A stretch of DNA of 32,843 nucleotides from Chitinophaga pinensis (GTDB lineage: Bacteria; Bacteroidota; Bacteroidia; NS11-12g; UBA955): the NCBI GenBank assembly GCA_945863965.1, contig CAMBBZ010000006.1:1-32843 (forward strand), in the 5' to 3' direction. A model generated the notes under the pieces. It saw only the letters and a program-made list of their open reading frames with translations. It was not told where the DNA came from and made no database searches. The position numbers and the translations under genes are program-made. Every line of letters begins with the position of its first letter. Positions within the stretch are counted from its first letter, which is position 1. This document shows positions 18,037-25,531 of the stretch, one piece after another.

Positions 18037-18645
18037 ATGGAACAACCAACACAACCAAAAAAGAGAGGGAGGAAGCCCGGATCTAAAAACAAAACTAAAC
18101 GTGCAACCCTTAAAGGTTCAGGCAATTCTAGTTCGATTTTTGCTGAATTGGAGCGTGAACTTGGCAGTATGCTCAATCAAATTCATAAGGCTCAAGATAC
18201 CGCAGCCCGTGAATTAGAGCGCTTGGAAATAAAGCACTCACGTGAGTTGGAAAAACAAAAAGCGAAATTAGAAACGTCTGCAAATCTGTGGAAAAATCGC
18301 GCCAAAGAATACCGTAAAAAACTAACGGTATCGGGCACGCGCAGAGGTAAAGTAGGGCGTCCTGCTAGTGCATCTTCAGCCAAGCGTGGCAGGCCAGTTG
18401 GTTCTGCGGGTCGCAAGGGTGGAGGCCGCAAAAAAGCGGGCGAATTAACCAAACGTGATATAATTTTAAGTTTCGTTAAAGAACAAAACACGGCGTTGAC
18501 TTCACGTCAACTAATCGATGCCTTATTCTTAACGAGTGGTGAAAATGACAGAAAGCGTTTCTCTCAAGGTGTATATACAACCTTAACTTTGATGTACAAC
18601 AGAGGAGATTTAAAGAAAAAAGGGACCTTAATTACGCTTGCGTAA
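18037..18645 (+). CDS. AT-hook / coiled-coil putative DNA-binding (nucleoid-associated-like) protein
   Basis: KKRGRKPGSKNK, KVGRPASAS and KRGRPVGSAGRKGGGRKK AT-hook-like motifs; central heptad-rich Lys/Glu segment; compact C-terminal domain (KRDIILSFVKEQNTALTSRQLIDALF...RGDLKKKGTLITLA) resembling winged helix. Confidence 0.75.
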   Translation: MEQPTQPKKRGRKPGSKNKTKRATLKGSGNSSSIFAELERELGSMLNQIHKAQDTAARELERLEIKHSRELEKQKAKLETSANLWKNRAKEYRKKLTVSGTRRGKVGRPASASSAKRGRPVGSAGRKGGGRKKAGELTKRDIILSFVKEQNTALTSRQLIDALFLTSGENDRKRFSQGVYTTLTLMYNRGDLKKKGTLITLA

Positions 18646-19429
18646 TCACTTTCTTTATTACTTTTATAAATCGAGGGTTTCCAGAGAAATCCTCGATTTT
18701 TTTTGCTTCTAATTTCAAACTATTAAATACAGCTATGGTTTCCTGCCATAAAAATTGGTTAATTTCAAACCAAAATTCACCCGATGGGGTATGTTCAGAA
18801 AAAAGTGTTGCCATTTTTTTGTAAAATATTAGCGGATCCTCACCTGCAAATAGTGCGCTATGGGGCTCATGCAGGGTAACCTTATTGGATAAAGAAGACT
18901 TTTCTTGGATAGAAATATAGGGAGGATTTGATATCCAAATATCGGCCTTGGGTAGTAAATGTAATTTTAGGATATCGCCCAATTGAAATTTTAACCGGTT
19001 GCTGACCCCTAGTGATTCTGCATTATTGCGGGCTACATCCAGCGCATCATTGGAAATGTCTAAACCCATAGCGGTCCAGTTAGGTCGTTCCTTGAGCAAG
19101 GTAATGGGAATACATCCGGAACCGGTGCCTAAGTCGATTATGTGTTTAGGGGTATTGGAATGTTCATTTAGAATGAGCTCGCAAAGTTCTTCGGTTTCCG
19201 GCCGAGGAATTAACGTGTGCTTGTTAACATGAAACGTATAGCGATGAAAAAATGCGCGTTGCGTAATATATTGAATGGGTTCCAATTGGTGTAAGCGCGC
19301 CGAAATTTCGTCTAAAGAAACAGTGCCTTGGTAATCGTTTAAATGCAGTATTATACTATTAATTTCGTCTGTCGTGTACTGGTGTTGCAGCTTTTGTCGG
19401 AGTATATCGAGTTCAATCTTACTTATCAT
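18632..19429 (-). CDS. prmC: Peptide chain release factor N(5)-glutamine methyltransferase
   Basis: LIPRPETEELCELIL, IDLGTGSGCIPITLL, WISNPPYIS motifs. Confidence 0.94.
   Translation of the reverse strand: MISKIELDILRQKLQHQYTTDEINSIILHLNDYQGTVSLDEISARLHQLEPIQYITQRAFFHRYTFHVNKHTLIPRPETEELCELILNEHSNTPKHIIDLGTGSGCIPITLLKERPNWTAMGLDISNDALDVARNNAESLGVSNRLKFQLGDILKLHLLPKADIWISNPPYISIQEKSSLSNKVTLHEPHSALFAGEDPLIFYKKMATLFSEHTPSGEFWFEINQFLWQETIAVFNSLKLEAKKIEDFSGNPRFIKVIKKVITQA
18668..18704 (+). terminator. Rho-independent terminator for the AT-hook gene, inside prmC coding sequence
   Basis: AAATCGAGG (18668-18676) ... CCTCGATTT (18691-18699) then a T-run; 14-nt loop. Confidence 0.65.
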
Positions 19430-21965
19430 AGTGAAAGCTGATGCGTTCTGTTTGTGTAATTCGTTGTTGGTCTCCTATATGGAGGGCCTCAAATTTAAGC
19501 ACATAATTCCCTGATTGGTAAATTCGCGGAAATTCTTCCAACAATAACGGATAAACGCCCGTTTGGGGTATTTGCAATCCGGTATGGATGGGTCCCAGTG
19601 GATTTCCCCAAGCGTCGAAAAGATAAATATTCAAATAATATCCGTTGTTGGGAAATTTGAAGCTCAGGTTCAATTGGGGTTCTAACCCGTTAATAATCCA
19701 AATTCTGCGGTCGAGTTCAATAAACTTTTTACTTGGTGGCCGTGCACTGGCATAGGTTCCAAAGCTGGGACTGCTGGGTTGGTTTAAGCTCAAATGGCTC
19801 ATCCAGTTTTGGCTGTTATTAGACGACAGTCCGAGGGCTTTTTTCTCTAAGGATCTTTGGGTGGTGACAGTTTGCGAGTGCATATCGCGATTAAATGGCG
19901 CTTTGTCTAATCTTCCATAAAGATGATGAACTATTTCAACGCTCCCGCCTTCGGATTTCAAATTGGGATAGGTACTAAGAGCCATGATTTGGTTGGGATT
20001 TACCGAATCGATTTGGCTGATGATATAGTGTGGATTTTGTGTAAAGACGAAAAATTCGCCCGGCATGAGCCATTTTCGGGGACTCGTAAAACAGGGTACA
20101 ATTACTTGGAGCTGGTTGCTAAGGTCGTAAATTAAAATATCTAAGTCGTTTAAGGATATGGCATGCTTCCCGCTATTATACACTTCTATAAAATCGCTAT
20201 TTTCTGTCGCCTCGAACCATATTTCGGTAATTTCAATGGGACTGTAACCAAGTGTGAAAAGGGGGCATTGGAGCGTTTTTAAGTTTTGATGGCGGTCGTA
20301 AAAGTGCAAGGCACAGGAGTCGGTAAACTTCAATCCATTAAATGTTAACAGTTGACCTGACGTGTAAAAAGTAGAATCTTTGATTTGGTCGTGAACGATA
20401 TAAATCCATTGTTGCGGCTTTAGGGTTTCGGTTAATTCTATGTAAATGAATGGCTTGATAAACACGGATCCGGCCAATAGTGGTGTATTTCTAGGTCGAG
20501 ACCGTTGGAGCATATGAGGAGGGGAGCCAGGAGTTCCCCCCTGATAGGCGTTGCTATACCATTCGCTGGCATTGCTGAAGGCACTTAAACTTTCGGGTGC
20601 CTCCAAAGAAACCCCACCGGAATAGTACACGGGATTTTGTTGTTCGTAATGGAGGGTTATGGAATCTAATAACCCCTGATTTGGGCTGTATAAAGTCAGG
20701 GTATTTTCAGCGGTTAAAAGGTTGAACGGAAAATTTATACAGGGAATGGAGTCGAAGTCGCGGCAGGTGGGACTTAAAATGATATAGTCGAGGGAGTCCC
20801 ATACATACTCGGGAAATAGGAATTTATTGGAGTTGATGGTGATTTCAGTTCCCTTAAGATTAATGTCGGATTTGGAGGTTTTGTGAAGTTCAATATATTC
20901 GGTTTCGGGTAAGTTACCATAAGAGGGAACAGCGTCGTAATGCACCTCTGAAAACCGAAGATCGCCGTAGGTTGGATTTTTGGGATAGTCGATGGGAATC
21001 CAAAATTGCGTATCTAGATACTGATTCTTACGGCTCTTAATGTTTCTTAGGGAAATAAAAGCAGAATCATTTAAAGGTTGGTTAAATACCACTTCTAGCT
21101 GTTGGTAATCGTTGTGATAATTAATGGTGCTAGGTGCTTGTTCAAATATAGAAATGTCTGTTAAATCTGGAATTTCAATTGCTTGATTAAATTGTAATCG
21201 AATTTGTTCGGAGTTGATTATTTGGGCTTGAACCAATTGTGGGGGTTGGTAGGTTAATGGGAGGGTGCAAACCTTGAATTGCGAAATGCGGTGGGTTCCA
21301 ATGGCAGTTTTGCCGTTCTGGAATATCCTCCAAAAAAGGCCACTTAGTTGGGTGGGATTTATTTTGATTTTATAGCAATACGGGGTGTCAGGAATCGTGG
21401 GGAAAAGCTTTAAGATTAGGTGTGAGGTGTTTTTGATGAGTTGAACTTGGTAGTGGTTTTTAGTTTGGTCGAAGATTTTTTCGGCACCCAAGAGGGTGTC
21501 TTTTGGCAGTTGAATAAATTGCATTTGATCTTTCGTATTGCCTATTTGAAAGTAGGCCTCACTGCCGTTGGTTAGGGTGTATCCAAAACAAAATCGATTG
21601 CTGGATGAGGTATTCAAATTAAGTTCAAGATTGAATTCCCATAAAATAGAATCGACGGGGGTTTTGAAGGGCACGCGTAATTCGTAGGAATGGGGATTTG
21701 TGTTGGTCGATTGGCTTTGTAAGGCGGCATTTTTGACGCCAAAAAGGGTTAAATCACCTTGGAAATAGGCAGGAATTTGCGCGTTTAAGGAATCGTTGTA
21801 TATGCATTGGGATTGAAGGCTATTGGGTATGCCAATACCAATTAAAATGAGGAAGAAACAAATCCGTGGAAGCGGTAATTGAACGGCGGATGCCGAATTC
21901 CGAGCTGTAAAAAGACTAAGAGAGCGTCCGATTTTTCCATTTAATGGAAACGAAGAATTGTCCAA
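19419..21965 (-). CDS. Large secreted lamin-tail-domain (LTD) protein
   Basis: LRFSEVHYDAVPSYGNLPETEYIELHK... and ITEIWFEATENSDFIEVYNSGKHAISLNDLDI LTD-like segments; signal-peptide core RICFFLILIGIGIPNSLQS. Start uncertain: TTG 21965 used, ORF ATG is 22118. Confidence 0.7.
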   Translation of the reverse strand: MDNSSFPLNGKIGRSLSLFTARNSASAVQLPLPRICFFLILIGIGIPNSLQSQCIYNDSLNAQIPAYFQGDLTLFGVKNAALQSQSTNTNPHSYELRVPFKTPVDSILWEFNLELNLNTSSSNRFCFGYTLTNGSEAYFQIGNTKDQMQFIQLPKDTLLGAEKIFDQTKNHYQVQLIKNTSHLILKLFPTIPDTPYCYKIKINPTQLSGLFWRIFQNGKTAIGTHRISQFKVCTLPLTYQPPQLVQAQIINSEQIRLQFNQAIEIPDLTDISIFEQAPSTINYHNDYQQLEVVFNQPLNDSAFISLRNIKSRKNQYLDTQFWIPIDYPKNPTYGDLRFSEVHYDAVPSYGNLPETEYIELHKTSKSDINLKGTEITINSNKFLFPEYVWDSLDYIILSPTCRDFDSIPCINFPFNLLTAENTLTLYSPNQGLLDSITLHYEQQNPVYYSGGVSLEAPESLSAFSNASEWYSNAYQGGTPGSPPHMLQRSRPRNTPLLAGSVFIKPFIYIELTETLKPQQWIYIVHDQIKDSTFYTSGQLLTFNGLKFTDSCALHFYDRHQNLKTLQCPLFTLGYSPIEITEIWFEATENSDFIEVYNSGKHAISLNDLDILIYDLSNQLQVIVPCFTSPRKWLMPGEFFVFTQNPHYIISQIDSVNPNQIMALSTYPNLKSEGGSVEIVHHLYGRLDKAPFNRDMHSQTVTTQRSLEKKALGLSSNNSQNWMSHLSLNQPSSPSFGTYASARPPSKKFIELDRRIWIINGLEPQLNLSFKFPNNGYYLNIYLFDAWGNPLGPIHTGLQIPQTGVYPLLLEEFPRIYQSGNYVLKFEALHIGDQQRITQTERISFHYDK

Positions 21966-23046
21966 TGGCCACAGAAGGAATGAAAATGGATTGGATAATG
22001 CTCGACACAACCATATGAATAAAGGAGGGGGCGTTTTCTGGTAATTTTGAAAAAAGCTTCCGAATGAAAAGAACTTCGCCGATGATTTTGAAAGACCAAA
22101 TGCTGAGGGGAATGACATACAAGGAGTGTAACCCCATAAAAAGTGTCAGCCCCCATAAATAAAGCAAGAATAATACGAATAAAAGTTGCGATTTTTGCGT
22201 CTGTCCGAATTCCTGATAGTGTGATTTTTTTGCCCATCGGATCCGCTGTTGCCATAATTCGCCCCAGGTGCTTACATTTTGGGTGCTAACAGCGGTTTGG
22301 AGGTCGTTGGCATAAACAACTTGCTTGTGATTTTTCAGAAAGGATTGGATCAGGAATATATCGTCGCCGCCGGCTACGTGCCAATTGTCTTCATAGGGCT
22401 TGCAGCTCATAAATGCGGACCGATTGAACAGCATATTGGCGGCGTTACCCATGCTCGGTTCTTTGCGGTTGGCGTGATAGGTGCTGAGTGCCACGAGCGC
22501 ATTGTTCTCGATTAGTTGATAAGAATTTACTAGGGAATTGGGTCCTTGGAATCGCATAAGCCCCAATGTTAAATCGCTGTTTTTTTGCTGATGAAGGCCG
22601 TATAAATGCTGAAGGGCTTTTGCATTAAGGGTGCAATCGGCATCGGTCGTATAAATGATTGGCGCAGTGGCATTGGCGATTGCCCATTGTAAACAGGCTT
22701 TCTTGCCTACACTATTAATAGGGGCCTGGTAAAGGTGGAAATTAACATGTGCGTATATCGGATGGTCCTGAATACGGGTGTTGGATTGGTCGGTACTGTG
22801 GTCATTGACCAAGAGAACAGTAATCGGTAGTGCGTTTAAAAGGCCAGCGCAGCCATCGAGAAAGGGGTTTAGAACGGACTCTTCGTTGCGAAAAACGCAA
22901 ATAAGTGTAAGGGTATTATTTGGAATTATCGCAAGGGGAGTCGTATCGCTTGCATAAAATTGAACGATGCGATTCCATTGCCAAAGGTGTGTTAAAGTCC
23001 ACAGACCTGCTAAAAACCAAAGGGCGGTATGCAGGGTATTCGGCAT
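21916..23046 (-). CDS. Family 2 glycosyltransferase with C-terminal TM helices
   Basis: LICVFRNEESVLNPFLDG, LLVNDHSTDQS, IYTTDADCTLN, GGDDIFLIQSFL, QQRIRWAKKS. Confidence 0.87.
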   Translation of the reverse strand: MPNTLHTALWFLAGLWTLTHLWQWNRIVQFYASDTTPLAIIPNNTLTLICVFRNEESVLNPFLDGCAGLLNALPITVLLVNDHSTDQSNTRIQDHPIYAHVNFHLYQAPINSVGKKACLQWAIANATAPIIYTTDADCTLNAKALQHLYGLHQQKNSDLTLGLMRFQGPNSLVNSYQLIENNALVALSTYHANRKEPSMGNAANMLFNRSAFMSCKPYEDNWHVAGGDDIFLIQSFLKNHKQVVYANDLQTAVSTQNVSTWGELWQQRIRWAKKSHYQEFGQTQKSQLLFVLFLLYLWGLTLFMGLHSLYVIPLSIWSFKIIGEVLFIRKLFSKLPENAPSFIHMVVSSIIQSIFIPSVAIGQFFVSIKWKNRTLS

Positions 23047-23056
23047 GAGATTTTAT

Positions 23057-23554
23057 TTAGGACCGAAACGTATCTATAATTTTACGTTCGATGTTGGTGG
23101 TGGAATAGCCGGGCAAGAATTCGATGGTGCATACCGATCCACCGTGCTGGGTTACCCAATCGGCGCCTACAATTTCACTAATTTGATAGTCGCCTCCTTT
23201 AACAAGTACGTTGGGGGTGATGCATTCGATAAGTTCTTTCGGTGTGTCTTGGTCAAAAATCACAACCGCATCTACACACCTGAGAGCCGCCATAACGGCC
23301 GCGCGCGAGTCTTGACTTTGCAAAGGTCGTGCTGGTGATTTATTGAGTCGGTATACCGATTGATCGCTATTGATTCCCACGATAAAAAAATCAGCCAATT
23401 CGGCCGTTTTTTCTAGATAATGCACATGACCCGCATGTAAAATATCGAAAACCCCATTGGTAAAAACAATGGATTTCCCAGCGGCTTTAATGGGGCTGAG
23501 GTGTTCAAGAATTTCCTGCGAACTCCAGATATTAAGCGGTTTCGGCACGTTCAT
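23057..23554 (-). CDS. rfaE2: D-glycero-beta-D-manno-heptose 1-phosphate adenylyltransferase (RfaE2-like cytidylyltransferase family)
   Basis: VFTNGVFDILHAGHVHYLEKTAELADFFIVGINSDQSV...KGGDYQISEIVGADWV. Confidence 0.88.
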   Translation of the reverse strand: MNVPKPLNIWSSQEILEHLSPIKAAGKSIVFTNGVFDILHAGHVHYLEKTAELADFFIVGINSDQSVYRLNKSPARPLQSQDSRAAVMAALRCVDAVVIFDQDTPKELIECITPNVLVKGGDYQISEIVGADWVTQHGGSVCTIEFLPGYSTTNIERKIIDTFRS

Positions 23555-24503
23555 TTTTCTGTAATTCGTAAAATAGAAGTCCGTAGCAAATACCGCCTAA
23601 AACGATATGGAAAATATTGGAAAATGCGACGGTAAATATGCCAAAGGTAGCGGCATTGCCTTCGGTAAAACCAAAAACGAGGGTCAATCCGTAAGCAATG
23701 GAATACCAAACACCGGCGCCTCCTGGAACAGGGATAATAATTCCCAAAGAGGAAAATAGCAATATGGCGAGGGCGTTTCCAATGGTTAAATGTGCGGTTA
23801 TTTCAAGGGCTTCTAGCTGCAAATACATGCTCATCCAGTAACAAAACCAAATAGCCAAAGAAAGTCCCCAAAACGTTCCTTTTTCTTTTACTTGAAAAAC
23901 GCTGTTGATTCCCGAGAGTAATTTTTGAAGAATGCCGTTGGGATTTTTTTCTTTTTTGGGAAATAGTTTACGTGCGACAATAAAGCTAACGGCGGCCCCG
24001 GCTAAAATGAGCAACGCCATGGGACCGTGGGTGCGCAGGGGTAGCCAAATGGAGGTGTAGGCGAATTCGGAAATTACGTTATACTGAATAAGTAAGCATA
24101 GAAGGCCCATGAAAGCCATCGTAATTAGGTCTATGATACGTTCTGTAATAACCGTTCCAATAAGGGTTTCAACAGGTGCTTTTTCGCTTTTTGCGGTGAG
24201 GGCGCATCGAACTACTTCGCCGCCGCGTGAGGTGGCGGCATTGACTAAATAACCGGCCATAACGGAATAAAAGGCTCTCCGCACGTTAAGCGGATACCCC
24301 GTGGTAGCCCCAAGGATGCTCCACCGGTAGGCACGCAAAAAATGAGCGAGCAACATGATTAAAATTCCGATAAAAATAAGTCCATAATGGGCGCCTTGTA
24401 TGGCTGTCCAAGTGGCTGTCCAATCGGTTTTATACCCTATATAGCCAAAAACCGATACGGCGAGTATTAGCATAACGATGCGGCTAAGGGTTTTTTTATT
24501 CAT
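23532..24503 (-). CDS. Flippase-like / lysylphosphatidylglycerol synthase TM-region family protein
   Basis: Multi-TM; ATSRGGEVVRCALTAKSEKAPVETLIGTVITERIIDLI and IPVPGGAGVWYSI. Confidence 0.83.
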   Translation of the reverse strand: MNKKTLSRIVMLILAVSVFGYIGYKTDWTATWTAIQGAHYGLIFIGILIMLLAHFLRAYRWSILGATTGYPLNVRRAFYSVMAGYLVNAATSRGGEVVRCALTAKSEKAPVETLIGTVITERIIDLITMAFMGLLCLLIQYNVISEFAYTSIWLPLRTHGPMALLILAGAAVSFIVARKLFPKKEKNPNGILQKLLSGINSVFQVKEKGTFWGLSLAIWFCYWMSMYLQLEALEITAHLTIGNALAILLFSSLGIIIPVPGGAGVWYSIAYGLTLVFGFTEGNAATFGIFTVAFSNIFHIVLGGICYGLLFYELQKNERAETA

Positions 24504-24850
24504 CAGATGATTTGATTTTTAGAATCTGGGAATATGTTTTTAGGTTCGAATTTGCGGGCTTCTTGAATTTCCAGACTCACGAATGTCATGATAATTAGGG
24601 CGTCGCCAACCTGGCCTTTTCGGGCGGCGGCTCCATTTAGGCCAATAACTCCGGTACCTCTTTCTCCCGCAATTATATAGGTTTCGAAACGCTCTCCATT
24701 GTTATTATTTACGATGAGTACCTTTTGATTGGGAAACATTCCGGCGGCATCGACCAAATTCATATCAACGGTAATACTTCCGGTATAGTTCAGTTCGGTT
24801 TGCGTAATGCGAACATTATGGATTTTAGCTTGAAGTACTTCTACGTACAT
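24503..24850 (-). CDS. panD: Aspartate 1-decarboxylase
   Basis: QAKIHNVRITQTELNYTGSITVDMNLVDAAG (Gly-Ser self-cleavage site), ERGTGVIGLNGAAARKGQVGDALIIMTF. Confidence 0.94.
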   Translation of the reverse strand: MYVEVLQAKIHNVRITQTELNYTGSITVDMNLVDAAGMFPNQKVLIVNNNNGERFETYIIAGERGTGVIGLNGAAARKGQVGDALIIMTFVSLEIQEARKFEPKNIFPDSKNQII

Positions 24851-24858
24851 ATTAGGTG

Positions 24859-24871
24859 CAAAGTTACTTTG
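24859..24871. promoter_or_regulatory. Palindromic overlapping divergent -7 boxes (panD/recR)
   Basis: CAAAGT-T-ACTTTG; minus strand reads TAACTTTG (24866-24859), plus strand TTACTTTG (24864-24871). Confidence 0.5.
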
Positions 24872-24922
24872 ATTTTATGTAAAACGGGTAAAATCATGGC
24901 TCTTATGCCTATTTTCGCGTTA

Positions 24923-25531
24923 ATGCAATTTACCTCGCAAATTGTGGAGCAAGCCGTGGAGGCCCTGTCTTCGTTTCCAGGCATAGGCAAGCGAACGGCA
25001 TTGCGTTTGGTCATGTATTTAATGAATCGGCCTGAAATAGAAGTTACCCACCTAGCAGATGCGCTTATAAAGTTAAAAACAGAGTTGCATTTGTGCAAAC
25101 GCTGCGGAACAGTAAGCGACCAAGAGTACTGCGATATATGTCGCGATCCACGCCGGGATGAAACTTTAATTTGTGTGGTGGAAGACTTTAGTGATCTCAT
25201 GGCCATTGAAGCAACGGCCCAATTTAAAGGCACGTATCACGTTTTAGGCGGTCTTATTTCCCCCATGGAAGGAATAGGTCCGAGCGATTTAAACATCGAG
25301 GCCATTTTGCAACGGGTAAAAGAAGAGGGTCCTAAAGAGGTAATATTGGCGTTGAGCGCAACCGTTGAAGGCGATACTACTTTGTATTATGTGGCTAAAA
25401 AATTAAATGAATTTGATGTCGTGGTGAGCAATATTGCCCGTGGTATTTCCGTTGGAGGAGAGTTGGAGTATGTCGATGAAATAACCTTAGGCCGCAGCTT
25501 ACTTCAACGCACCCAATACACCATTAACTGA
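24923..25531 (+). CDS. recR: Recombination mediator protein RecR
   Basis: LSSFPGIGKRTALRLVMYLM, CKRCGTVSDQEYCDIC, YHVLGGLISPMEGIGPSDLNI. Start could also be 24896 or 24908. Confidence 0.95.
   Translation: MQFTSQIVEQAVEALSSFPGIGKRTALRLVMYLMNRPEIEVTHLADALIKLKTELHLCKRCGTVSDQEYCDICRDPRRDETLICVVEDFSDLMAIEATAQFKGTYHVLGGLISPMEGIGPSDLNIEAILQRVKEEGPKEVILALSATVEGDTTLYYVAKKLNEFDVVVSNIARGISVGGELEYVDEITLGRSLLQRTQYTIN

Noticed and set aside
24725-24922. Upstream extension of recR to 24725
   Set aside because: It is antisense to the start of panD; conserved RecR begins at MQFTSQIVEQAVEALSSFPGIGK.
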